Assembly (NCBI GenBank): GCA_964583765.1 | Contig: CAZOWW010000002.1 | Span: 1-64,000 of the forward strand | Direction of reading: 5' to 3' | Source of the DNA: CAZOWW01 sp964583765 | Lineage (GTDB): Bacteria > Actinomycetota > Actinomycetes > Actinomycetales > Kineosporiaceae | Length of the DNA: 64,000 bases | Shown: positions 16,564-24,651 of the stretch, in pieces | How positions within the stretch are numbered: the first letter of the stretch is position 1 | Layout: every line of letters begins with the position of its first letter | Position numbers and translations under genes: made by a program | Notes under the pieces: generated by a model | What the model was told of the DNA's origin: nothing | The model's input: only the letters and a program-made list of their open reading frames with translations | Database searches by the model: none

Positions 16564-18114
16564 CTAGGCCTTCTGCGGAGGAAGTGACTTTGACTTAATC
16601 ACACTCTGGTACCAGTGCGCGCTCGCCTTCGGAGTCCGCGCCTGCGTCGCGAAGTCCACGTGAATGAGGCCGAAGCGCTTCGTCGTCCCCCAGGCCCACT
16701 CGAAGTTGTCCAACAACGACCAGAGGAAGTAACCGCGGACGTCGACCCCCTGTTGTACCGCTTCGAGGAGCGAACTCAGATGGCCGTCCAGGAACTCGAC
16801 CCGATCGGTGTCCGCCACTTCTCCGGACGCCAGTTCATCGGGGAATGCCGCCCCGTTCTCGGTGATGTACACGGGCGGGCACTCGTAGTCGTCGGCCAGA
16901 CGGGTGAGCATGCGGCGCAGGCCGTCGGGTTCGATCTCCCACTCCATGTCGGTCTGCGGCAGGCCTCGCGAGACGAAGTCCACGTCGGGGCTGCCGACCC
17001 ACGGCGAGTACCGCGCCGGGGTTCCGGCCACGACCGCGGCAACACCACCCGGGGACTCGTCGGCGGAGGCCCCGGGCACGGCCGCGACCAGGTGGGAGCT
17101 GTAGTAGTTCACGCCGAGGAAGTTCAGCGGGGTGGAGATGCGGTCGAGGTCGTCGTCCCGCACGAGCGCGTCGTCCCAGAACTCGCCCAGGTCGGCCAGC
17201 ACGTCCCCGGGGTAGGCACCACGGAGCACCGGGTCGAGGTACATCCGGTTCATCAGGCCGTCGACCCGGCGGGCCGCGTCCAGGTCGGCCGCGTCCTGGC
17301 TCACCGCGGCCACCGGGTAGAGGTTCAGGGTGATGCCCACCGGCACCGGGGATTCCTTGACCCACTCGGAGGCGGCCAGGCCGTGGGCCAGCAGCAGGTG
17401 GTGGATCGACCGGACGGCCACGTGCTTGTCCGCCATGCCCGGGGCATGGTGGCCGCACGCGTACCCGAGCATGGCGGAGCACCAGGGCTCGTTGAGCGTG
17501 ATCAGGCCGGTCAGCCGGTCCCCGAGGGTCTCCCGGACGGCGCGCGCGTAGTCGGCGAACCGGTAGGCGGTGTCGCGCTCACCCCAGCCCCCCGCGTCCT
17601 CCAGGGCTTGCGGCAGGTCCCAGTGGTACAGGGTCGCCCAGGGCTGGATGTCCCGTTCCAGCAGGCCGTCCACGAGACGGTCGTAGAACGCCGCACCCCG
17701 CGACTCGATCCGGCCGCGACCGGTCGGCTGCCACCGGGGCCAGGACAGCGAGAACCGGTAGGCGTTCACCCCGATCCAGCCCATGAGGTCCAGGTCCTGC
17801 TCCCAGCGGTGGTAGTGGTCGCAGGCGGGATCGCCGAGCTCACCGCTGATCACGCTGCCGGGGGTGCGGGCGAAGGTGTCCCAGATCGAGGTCCCGCGCC
17901 CGTCCTCCTGCGTCGCGCCCTCGATCTGGAAGGCCGAGGTCGCGACCCCGAAGACGAATCCGGGCGGGAACCGGCGGTCCGAGAGGCTCTCCCGCTCGGC
18001 GGAACGTCGTGCCCGGGCGGCCGGGCCGCTGCGCGAGCCCTGGTCCCGGCCCCCCGCCGTGTCCGGCCGACCCTGCGGGCGAGCAGTGGCCGAGTCTCGA
18101 ACCGAAGGTGCCAT
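16564..18114 (-). CDS. GH1 beta-glucosidase
   Basis: 516-aa (beta/alpha)8 retaining beta-glycosidase. Catalytic acid/base Glu in TLNEPW (~206) and nucleophile Glu in YITENG (~416) are both present, along with FPPGFVFGVATSAFQIEGA, YHWDLPQAL and the C-terminal YFLWSLLDNFEWAWG. No signal peptide, so it hydrolyses imported cello-oligosaccharides in the cytoplasm. A disordered Arg/Ser-rich leader of ~45 residues precedes the domain, so a later start is possible. It is the first gene of a GH1-lacI unit, divergent from the ABC transporter. The regulatory link to the CebR-like operator 360 bp away is inference. Confidence 0.95.
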   Translation of the reverse strand: MAPSVRDSATARPQGRPDTAGGRDQGSRSGPAARARRSAERESLSDRRFPPGFVFGVATSAFQIEGATQEDGRGTSIWDTFARTPGSVISGELGDPACDHYHRWEQDLDLMGWIGVNAYRFSLSWPRWQPTGRGRIESRGAAFYDRLVDGLLERDIQPWATLYHWDLPQALEDAGGWGERDTAYRFADYARAVRETLGDRLTGLITLNEPWCSAMLGYACGHHAPGMADKHVAVRSIHHLLLAHGLAASEWVKESPVPVGITLNLYPVAAVSQDAADLDAARRVDGLMNRMYLDPVLRGAYPGDVLADLGEFWDDALVRDDDLDRISTPLNFLGVNYYSSHLVAAVPGASADESPGGVAAVVAGTPARYSPWVGSPDVDFVSRGLPQTDMEWEIEPDGLRRMLTRLADDYECPPVYITENGAAFPDELASGEVADTDRVEFLDGHLSSLLEAVQQGVDVRGYFLWSLLDNFEWAWGTTKRFGLIHVDFATQARTPKASAHWYQSVIKSKSLPPQKA

Positions 18115-18507
18115 CGCGGTCCCCTGCCTGGTGGGGGATCCCGGCCGTGGCCGGCGTCCCGATCACTGGTCGGCGGGGCGGCTGCCCCACCGGCCGCGCA
18201 TGTCCGGGAGGGCCCGTCCACAGCGCCTGCCCGAACGCCATCGGCAGCTGAGGAGATCGTCTTCAGGCCTTTCCGCTGACCGCGAAGCCCACCGATCGTC
18301 ACCGTTCCGTGACCCAATGATTACTCACCGCGATGCTAACCTCACGGTGTGTGACGTTGGTCCTCCGTTCGCACGGCCTTGCGCATGGTTACGGAGGGGT
18401 TACCTGATCGTGACCGTCCTGATCGTTGACACGTGCTCGGCGCAGGGGCCACCTTCATACGGCCCGCTCCCTTCGTGGGAGCGCTCCCAACCTGTCGAAG
18501 GAGCCAG
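18115..18507. promoter_or_regulatory. Divergent regulatory region between GH1 and ABC transporter
   Basis: No gene. It contains an AT-richer patch at 18310-18365 and a pair of GGTTAC direct repeats five bases apart near 18390. A TTGACA hexamer (18426-18431) is possibly a -35 element, but I cannot match a good -10. The perfect CebR-type palindrome at 18476-18489 lies just before the transporter start. Confidence 0.6.
18476..18489. promoter_or_regulatory. CebR-type operator (perfect 14-bp palindrome)
   Basis: TGGGAGCGCTCCCA, identical to the known actinobacterial CebR operator for cellobiose regulons. It sits 19 bp before the substrate-binding protein start, where a bound repressor would block transcription. 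Confidence 0.93.
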
Positions 18508-19824
18508 ATGATGTCCTCCCGGAAGCGCTGGATTCGCGCTGCCGCGCTCGTGGGGGCCGGCTCGCTGCTTCTCGCCGCCTGTGGCAGCAGCAGCAAGACG
18601 ACCTCCGGTTCCACCCCCAGCAACTCCGCCGCTGCAACCTCTGCAGCCTCGACCGAGCCCGTGACGCTGCGGGTCGCCTTCTGGGGCGAGTTCGGTTTCA
18701 AGGAGCTGCAGGCTGCCTACAAGGCTGTCGCGCCGAACGTGACTCTGAAGCTGGAGTCCGGCCAGTACGCGAACGTCAACGGCGACCTCCAGAAGTTCCT
18801 GATCGCCGGCTCCGGTGCGCCGGATGTCCAGGCCATCGACGAGGGCTACATCGTTCAGTACCGCAACGAGGCCCAGTACTTCGTCAACCTGGCCCAGCAG
18901 CCGGGCGGCGCCGCTCGCGAGGGCGACTACCTTCCCTGGAAGTGGAAGGAGTCTCTCGGCCCGAACGGTGAGCAGATCGGCTTCGGCACCGACATCGGTG
19001 GCCAGGCCCTGTGCTACCGGACCGACCTCTTCAAGGCCGCCGGCCTGCCGACGGACCGGGACGCGGTCTCCAAGCTGTGGTCGACGTGGGCGGACTTCGA
19101 GAACGTCGGCAAGCAGTACGTTGCCAAGACGGGCAAGAAGTTCATCGACAACGCGACGAACATCCTCAACCCGATCCTGGCCCAGCAGCCCGTCGGCTAC
19201 TTCACCTCCGACGAGAAGCTGGCCCTCGAGGGTGGCCCGAAGACGGCCTGGGACCAGACCCTTCCCTTCATCACCGACGGCCTGTCCGCGAACATCGCGG
19301 CCTGGACGCCGCAGTGGGACGCCGGCTTCAAGAGCGGCTCGTTCGCCGTTCTCGCCTGCCCCGCGTGGATGATCGGTCACATCCAGGAGGCCGCTCCGAC
19401 GACCTCCGGCAAGTGGGACATCGCCCAGATCCCCGGCGGTGGTGGTAACTGGGGTGGTTCGTTCCTGACCATCCCGAAGCAGAGCAAGCACGTGGACGCG
19501 GCGTACGCCTTCATCAAGTGGTTCACCCAGCCTGCGCAGCTGCTGCAGGTCTTCAAGACCGTCGGCAACCTGCCCTCGGAGCCGGTGCTGTACACCGACC
19601 CGAGCTTCACCAGCTTCACCAAGCCGTTCTTCAGTAACGCTCCGACCGGCGTGATCTTCGCGAAGACGGCGCAGAACCTGCAGCCGCAGTACCTCGGCAA
19701 GCTCAACGGCGCGGTCCGTACCGCGGTCGAGAACGTGCTGCAGTCCGTGCAGGACGGCAAGGTCAAGGCGGCTGACGGCTGGGCCGCGGCCGTCGCCGCC
19801 GGCACCAAGGCCTCGCAGGGCTGA
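18508..19824 (+). CDS. ABC transporter sugar-binding lipoprotein (CUT1 type)
   Basis: 438-aa extracytoplasmic solute-binding protein, family 1. The signal peptide ends in a lipobox LLAAC with Cys25, then a Ser/Thr-rich linker (SSSKTTSGSTPSN) and the binding domain (VTLRVAFWGEFG, SLGPNGEQIGFGTDIGGQALCYRTDLFKAAGLP, AAYAFIKWFTQPAQ). Two ATGs occur in tandem; GAAGGAG is 4 bases from the first and 7 from the second. Codon choice is richer in GGT and AAG than in neighbours, typical of highly expressed genes. With the two permeases it should import an oligosaccharide, likely cellobiose or cellotriose given the CebR operator. No ATPase is encoded here, so a shared MsiK-like ATPase is expected elsewhere. 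Confidence 0.95.
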   Translation: MMSSRKRWIRAAALVGAGSLLLAACGSSSKTTSGSTPSNSAAATSAASTEPVTLRVAFWGEFGFKELQAAYKAVAPNVTLKLESGQYANVNGDLQKFLIAGSGAPDVQAIDEGYIVQYRNEAQYFVNLAQQPGGAAREGDYLPWKWKESLGPNGEQIGFGTDIGGQALCYRTDLFKAAGLPTDRDAVSKLWSTWADFENVGKQYVAKTGKKFIDNATNILNPILAQQPVGYFTSDEKLALEGGPKTAWDQTLPFITDGLSANIAAWTPQWDAGFKSGSFAVLACPAWMIGHIQEAAPTTSGKWDIAQIPGGGGNWGGSFLTIPKQSKHVDAAYAFIKWFTQPAQLLQVFKTVGNLPSEPVLYTDPSFTSFTKPFFSNAPTGVIFAKTAQNLQPQYLGKLNGAVRTAVENVLQSVQDGKVKAADGWAAAVAAGTKASQG

Positions 19825-19861
19825 CGTACCCCGTCAGAACTGACGTGATGCCCTAGCAAGC

Positions 19862-19904
19862 GTGGCGGGGGTGGAAGCCGGTCTTCGGATTCCACCCCCG
19901 CCAC
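19862..19904 (+). terminator. Hairpin between binding protein and permease genes
   Basis: A 15-bp perfect stem (19862-19876 with 19890-19904) and 13-nt loop, 37 bp after the binding-protein stop. There is no U-tract. It probably acts as a partial terminator or mRNA 3'-end stabiliser that gives excess binding protein over permeases. Confidence 0.8.
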
Positions 19905-20011
19905 ACCTATGCTGTGCCCGGCCCCGGGAGGACCTCACCGGGGTTCGGCTCGTCAGCACCCGGCGGGTGCAGCGGTGCGCCCACACAGCCGGCAGCTCAC
20001 AGGAGACCCAT

Positions 20012-21007
20012 ATGACCGCACCTTCCGTCGACCTGGCGCAGTCGGGAGGGAGCGGCGGACGTAGCCCCGCCGCACGCTCCCACCAGCGATCTGCGTTCCG
20101 GAGCCGACTGACGCATTACGACATGAAGTACATGCCGTACGTGTTCATCGCCCCGTTCTTCGTGCTGTTCCTCACGTTCGCCATGTTCCCGCTCGGGTAC
20201 AACGTGTGGACGTCGTTCCAGCGCTACCGCCTGCTGGACTCGCCCAACCCGTCCTTCACGGGCTGGTCGAACTACCAGCGCCTGTGGGGCGACAGCGACT
20301 TCTGGCACTCGGTGCTCGTGACCTTCGGGTTGTTCATCTTCTCCAGCGGCCCGCAGTTGGTCCTGGCCCTGTGCCTGGCCTCGGTGCTCAACCGGCGTCT
20401 CAAGGCCCAGACCTTCTTCCGCATGGGCATCCTGGTGCCCTACATCACGCCGCTGACCGCCTCGACGTTCGTCTTCAAGAACCTCCTGGCCCGGGACAAC
20501 GGCCTGGTCAACCTCGTGCTCACGCACCTCGGCTTCTCCCGGATCGACTGGGTGGCCAACGACACGGCCTCGTGGGTGGCCCTGTGCTCGATGATCGACT
20601 GGAAGTGGACCGGCTACAACACGCTGATCTACCTGGCCGCGATGCAGGCGATCCCGAAGGACCTGTACGAGGCGGCCACCGTGGACGGCGCCGGTCCGTG
20701 GCGCCAGTTCTGGCGCCTCACGGTGCCGCTGATCCGACCCACCGTGCTGTTCACGGTCATCATGTCGACGATCGGTGGTCTGCAGCTCTTCACCGAACCC
20801 ATACTGTTCGACAACAACGTGTCGGCGGCCCAGGGCGGGTCCACGCACGCGTTCCGAACGGTGCAGATGTACATCTACAACTTCGCCTGGGGTGAAAAGC
20901 TCAACCTCGGCTATGCGGGCGCGATGTCCGTGGTGCTCTTCCTCATCATCATGCTGGTCGTCCTGGTCAACGTGCTCGTGACCTCGAGGTTGGGAGGTCG
21001 CAAGTGA
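20012..21007 (+). CDS. ABC sugar permease 1 (MalF-like)
   Basis: 331-aa inner-membrane permease with six predicted helices (first at YVFIAPFFVLFLTFAMFPLGY). The cytoplasmic EAA loop is EAATVDGAGPWRQFWRLTVP, which docks the ATPase. ATG is preceded by AGGAGA. It belongs to the CUT1 family and works with the lipoprotein upstream. The stop codon overlaps the start of the next permease by four bases. Confidence 0.95.
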   Translation: MTAPSVDLAQSGGSGGRSPAARSHQRSAFRSRLTHYDMKYMPYVFIAPFFVLFLTFAMFPLGYNVWTSFQRYRLLDSPNPSFTGWSNYQRLWGDSDFWHSVLVTFGLFIFSSGPQLVLALCLASVLNRRLKAQTFFRMGILVPYITPLTASTFVFKNLLARDNGLVNLVLTHLGFSRIDWVANDTASWVALCSMIDWKWTGYNTLIYLAAMQAIPKDLYEAATVDGAGPWRQFWRLTVPLIRPTVLFTVIMSTIGGLQLFTEPILFDNNVSAAQGGSTHAFRTVQMYIYNFAWGEKLNLGYAGAMSVVLFLIIMLVVLVNVLVTSRLGGRK

Positions 21008-21942
21008 CCACCGTCACCGGAGCCCGGGCCCAGGCGCGGGCGGATCGCAAGGGCACCCGCAAGAAGAAGACCGGCCTGGCCCCGTCCGAGGTCCAGGCCA
21101 GCCCGTTCACCTACCTCATGCTCACCCTGATCATCCTGATCTCGGCCTTCCCGCTCTACTTCGCCTTCGTGCTGGGTTCCAGCACGAACACGGAGTTGGC
21201 GAACCCCACGCCGAGCGTGGTCCCGAAGAGCAACTTCTTCTCCAACATCCAGGACGCACTCGACCCGAACAAGGCGGAGAACGTCCGGCTGCTGCACTCG
21301 CTGTGGAACAGCTTCCAGGTAGCCACGATCGTCACGATCGCGACGCTGTTCTTCTGCTCGCTGGCCGGTTTCGCCTTCGCGAAACTCCAGTTCAAGGGGC
21401 GCAACGGGCTGTTCGTCTTCCTGCTCGGCACCATGATGATCCCGAGCCAGGTCGGCCTCGTCGCGCTCTACATCCTCATGCTGAAGATGCCGAGCTGGCT
21501 GGGTGGCAACTGGAACGGGAGCCTGAAGGCGGTCATCGTGCCGAGCCTCGTCTCGGCCTTCGGCGTGTTCCTGATGCGCCAGTACATCCAGGACGCCATC
21601 CCGGACGAGCTCATCGAGGCGGCACGGGTCGACGGGGCATCGACCCTCCGCGTGTACTGGAACGTCGTGGTGCCGGCCATCCGGCCGGTCGCCGGGGTGC
21701 TCGGCCTGTTCACGTTCATCGGCATGTGGAACGACTTCCAGTGGCCGTTGATCACCCTGAAGTCGAACGACCAGAGCTACACGATCCAGGTGGCACTGAC
21801 CAATCTGGCCACGGGCGTCGACATCAACTACGCACGACTGATGGCGGCATCGGTCCTGGCGATCATCCCGCTTCTGTTGATCTTCCTGGCGGCGGGCAAG
21901 CAGATCGTCGGCGGCATCATGGAAGGTGCCGTCAAGTCCTGA
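21004..21942 (+). CDS. ABC sugar permease 2 (MalG-like)
   Basis: 312-aa second permease, GTG start inside GTGA overlap with permease 1, so translation is coupled. Six helices are predicted; EAA loop EAARVDGASTLRVYWNVVVP. The short basic N-terminus (RADRKGTRKKK) is typical. No ATP-binding protein follows, as is common in actinobacterial CUT1 operons. A strong terminator lies ~100 bp downstream. Confidence 0.95.
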   Translation: MTTVTGARAQARADRKGTRKKKTGLAPSEVQASPFTYLMLTLIILISAFPLYFAFVLGSSTNTELANPTPSVVPKSNFFSNIQDALDPNKAENVRLLHSLWNSFQVATIVTIATLFFCSLAGFAFAKLQFKGRNGLFVFLLGTMMIPSQVGLVALYILMLKMPSWLGGNWNGSLKAVIVPSLVSAFGVFLMRQYIQDAIPDELIEAARVDGASTLRVYWNVVVPAIRPVAGVLGLFTFIGMWNDFQWPLITLKSNDQSYTIQVALTNLATGVDINYARLMAASVLAIIPLLLIFLAAGKQIVGGIMEGAVKS

Positions 21943-22039
21943 TCAAGGACGGTGCTCGCCGGCGGGTGGCTCCGCACGGCGAGGTCGGTCCGGTCAACGC
22001 CTGAGCGGTCAAGGCGTCCCGGGCACAGTTCCTGTGAGG

Positions 22040-22073
22040 AAGGGGCGTCGGGTCCACGGACCCGGCGCCCCTT
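22040..22073 (+). terminator. Terminator after ABC transporter operon
   Basis: A 16-bp stem with one G-U pair (AAGGGGCGTCGGGTCC and partner) and a minimal loop, followed by CTGCG. Located between permease 2 and the esterase gene. Confidence 0.85.
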
Positions 22074-22143
22074 CTGCGTGGCCCGACGGCCGTTCCCCCG
22101 AACGGCGTCCTACGATCAATGCTCCCGGCCCCTGGAGGAGTTC

Positions 22144-23127
22144 ATGGCTCAGTTCGACCTGCCCGCCGACGAGCTGGCGACCTACCGCGGTTCGGCGGTC
22201 CGGCCCCCGGACTTCGACTCCTTCTGGGACCACACGCTCGCCGAGGCCCGCAGTCACCCGATGACGGTGTCCTTCGTCCGGGTGGACACCGGCCTCCCGC
22301 TGCTGGACACCTACGACGTCACCTTCCCCGGTTGGGGCGGACAGCCGATCAAGGCATGGCTGGCCCTGCCGGCCGGGCAGCAGGACCCCGTACCCGCGGT
22401 GGTGGAGTACGTCGGCTACAACGGCGGCCGGGGCCTGGCGCACGAGGTCTCCTTCTACGCGCTCGCCGGCTGGGCCCACCTGCGCATGGACTCGCGCGGG
22501 CAGGGCACCGGGTGGCACTCCGGCTGGAGTGCCGGTGAGACCCCGGACCTGGGCGGCGATGCCGGCTCGGCCTGTCCGGGGAACCTCACCCGAGGCATCC
22601 TCGACCCGGAGGGGCACTACTTCCGGCGGCTGTTCACCGACGCCGTCCGGGCCGTCGACGCCGTCCGTAGCCATCCGCTGGTGCGCGCGGACCGGATCGC
22701 GGTCACGGGCGCGTCCCAGGGCGGCGGCATCGCCGTGGCGGTGGGCGGGCTGGTGCCCGACCTGGCCGCCGTGGCCCCGGACGTGCCGTTCCTGTGCGAC
22801 TTCCGCCGGGCCACGACGCTGGTCGACAGCGACCCGTACGGCGAGATCGTGCGCTACTGCCGCGGACACCGCGACCAGGTCGAGCAGGTGTTCGCGACCC
22901 TCGACTACCTCGACGGGGTCAACCACGCCGCGCGGGGCACCGCGCCCAGCCTGTGGAGCGCCGGCCTGATGGACGACGTCTGCCCGCCGTCCACGGTGCA
23001 CGCGGCCTGCAACGCCTGGCCCGCCGCGAAGGAGATCGTCGACTACCCCTTCAACTGCCACGAGGGCGGTGGCCCGTTCCACGAGGTCCGCAGGCTGGCC
23101 TTCCTGCACGAGATCCTCGACGCCTGA
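22144..23127 (+). CDS. CE7 acetylxylan esterase / cephalosporin-C deacetylase
   Basis: 327-aa alpha/beta-hydrolase that removes acetyl groups from xylo-oligosaccharides. The catalytic triad is visible: Ser in GASQGGG, Asp in MDDVCPP and His in CHEGG; the family RGQG motif is present too. No signal peptide, so it acts on imported, acetylated oligosaccharides. ATG follows GGAGGAGTTC. It has its own ribosome site after a terminator, so it may be transcribed separately from the transporter. Family is sure; xylo-oligosaccharide as substrate is inference from the family and location. Confidence 0.93.
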   Translation: MAQFDLPADELATYRGSAVRPPDFDSFWDHTLAEARSHPMTVSFVRVDTGLPLLDTYDVTFPGWGGQPIKAWLALPAGQQDPVPAVVEYVGYNGGRGLAHEVSFYALAGWAHLRMDSRGQGTGWHSGWSAGETPDLGGDAGSACPGNLTRGILDPEGHYFRRLFTDAVRAVDAVRSHPLVRADRIAVTGASQGGGIAVAVGGLVPDLAAVAPDVPFLCDFRRATTLVDSDPYGEIVRYCRGHRDQVEQVFATLDYLDGVNHAARGTAPSLWSAGLMDDVCPPSTVHAACNAWPAAKEIVDYPFNCHEGGGPFHEVRRLAFLHEILDA

Positions 23128-23192
23128 CCGAGGGCCGGCGCGGAACGGCCACCGGGCCGGCGACCGGACGGGGCCGACCCGCAGGGCGGGGG

Positions 23193-24065
23193 TCAGCCCG
23201 CGAAGACGGGTTCCACCCGGCCACGGACGCCGGGACTCACCCGGAACACCGCGCCGGCCTGGGCCTCGGCCCGGTCGCCGAGGCCCTCCCGGGAGGTGGT
23301 CACGTACAGCTCGTCCAGCTCCGGCCCCCCGAAGGCGCAGGCCGTGACCAGACGGGCCGCGATCTCCACGACGACGTCGAGCGTGCCGTCCGCCAGGTAC
23401 CGGCGCACCGCCGACCCCTGGTAGAGCGCCACCCACAGGCCGCCCTCGGCGTCCACCGCGATGCCGTCCGGGATGCCCTCGTTCGGGGCGATCGTGACGA
23501 ACGGCTCCCGGCCCTGCACCTCCCCGGTCTCCGGGTCGAGGCGGAGGACGTCCACCCGCTGGGTCAGGGAGTCCACGTAGTAGGCGCTCGCGCCGTCCCG
23601 GGAGAAGGCGAGCCCGTTCGAGATACCGACATCGGTCAGGATCGTGCGCACCCCGCCGGCCGGATCGAGCCGGTACAGCGCGCCCCGCCCCCGGGCGCCG
23701 TCCCGGTCCATCGAGCCGCACCAGAAGTTCCCGGCCGGGTCGCAGGCACCGTCGTTCATGCGCACGGCCGGGTCCCGCCACACCGGCGGCAGCGCGTGCG
23801 GGGTACCGTCCGCGTCGAGCAGGGCGAACCCCTGCTCCACCGCGACCACGACGCCCCCGCGGGCCCGGGGACGTACGCACCCGGCGATCCGGCCCACGGT
23901 GCGCCGGCAGACCTGGGCCGTGACCGGGTCCACCCGCAGCACCTCGCCCGCGAACAGGTCCACGCACAACAGGGAGGCGAGTGCGGGGTCCCAGACCGGC
24001 CCCTCCCCGTGCGCGGTGCACGGGGACGTGAACGGCTCGGCGATCAAACGCTTCGTGGGGGCCAT
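23193..24065 (-). CDS. SMP-30/gluconolactonase-family lactonase
   Basis: 290-aa six-bladed beta-propeller enzyme. Metal ligands expected at Glu in AHGEGPVWD, Asn in RMNDGACDPAGNFW and in VGISNGLAFS, and Asp in IPDGIAVD. Family members hydrolyse sugar lactones. It is convergent with the esterase and divergent from the Rieske gene. No signal peptide. The substrate cannot be told; a sugar-acid pathway is plausible from the setting. Confidence 0.92.
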   Translation of the reverse strand: MAPTKRLIAEPFTSPCTAHGEGPVWDPALASLLCVDLFAGEVLRVDPVTAQVCRRTVGRIAGCVRPRARGGVVVAVEQGFALLDADGTPHALPPVWRDPAVRMNDGACDPAGNFWCGSMDRDGARGRGALYRLDPAGGVRTILTDVGISNGLAFSRDGASAYYVDSLTQRVDVLRLDPETGEVQGREPFVTIAPNEGIPDGIAVDAEGGLWVALYQGSAVRRYLADGTLDVVVEIAARLVTACAFGGPELDELYVTTSREGLGDRAEAQAGAVFRVSPGVRGRVEPVFAG

Positions 24066-24177
24066 CCCTGCACGCTACCGCCGCACCGGTGGTGACCGCT
24101 GCTCCCGCTTGACGGCACGCGTGGCACCCCGACAATGATGCGTCACCGCGGCGCACCGCCCCTGATTCGGAGGACCC

Positions 24178-24648
24178 GTGAACGACCAGCCCAACCCGAC
24201 CCGCCGAACCGCGCTCGCCGCGGGCGCGGGAATCCTGTGTGCCGGCACGCTCGCCGGCTGCGGCGGCGGCACGAAGTCGACGACCTCGAGCCCCCGGACC
24301 GACTCGCCCCACGCAGGTCAGCAGACGCCCCCGGCCCAGGGCGGCGCCGGCGCCGGCGCCCCGGAGCTGACCGCCCTCGACAAGGTGCCGGTCGGGGGCG
24401 CGGTCAAGGTCGCCAGCCCGGCCGGTCCGGCGATCGTGGCCCAGCCCACGGCGGGTCAGGTCGTCGCCTTCAGCGCCCACTGCACCCACCGTGGCGTCGT
24501 CGTCGACATCCAGGGCAGCAAGCTCGTCTGCCCGGCCCACAAGTCGACCTTCGACGCGCTCACCGGGAAGCGGCTCAGCGGTCCCGCGACCAACGACCTG
24601 CCCGCGATCCCGGTCAAGGTCTCCGACGGCGAGGTCGTCATCGGCTGA
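24178..24648 (+). CDS. Secreted Rieske [2Fe-2S] protein
   Basis: 156 aa. The N-terminus has a twin Arg (TRRTAL), a hydrophobic stretch and a lipobox-like LAGC (~Cys28), which suggests Tat export and lipidation. A Gly/Ser/Pro linker follows, then a small Rieske fold with CTHRG and CPAHKSTFD, giving two Cys and two His cluster ligands, as in actinobacterial QcrA-like stand-alone proteins. GTG follows GGAGGACCC. It probably carries electrons at the outer face of the membrane; the partner is unknown. Confidence 0.92.
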   Translation: MNDQPNPTRRTALAAGAGILCAGTLAGCGGGTKSTTSSPRTDSPHAGQQTPPAQGGAGAGAPELTALDKVPVGGAVKVASPAGPAIVAQPTAGQVVAFSAHCTHRGVVVDIQGSKLVCPAHKSTFDALTGKRLSGPATNDLPAIPVKVSDGEVVIG

Positions 24649-24651
24649 CCG

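Noticed and set aside
18426..18454. A full sigma-70-type promoter from TTGACA
   Set aside because: No acceptable -10 lies at 16 to 19 bp. Only the -35-like hexamer is noted.
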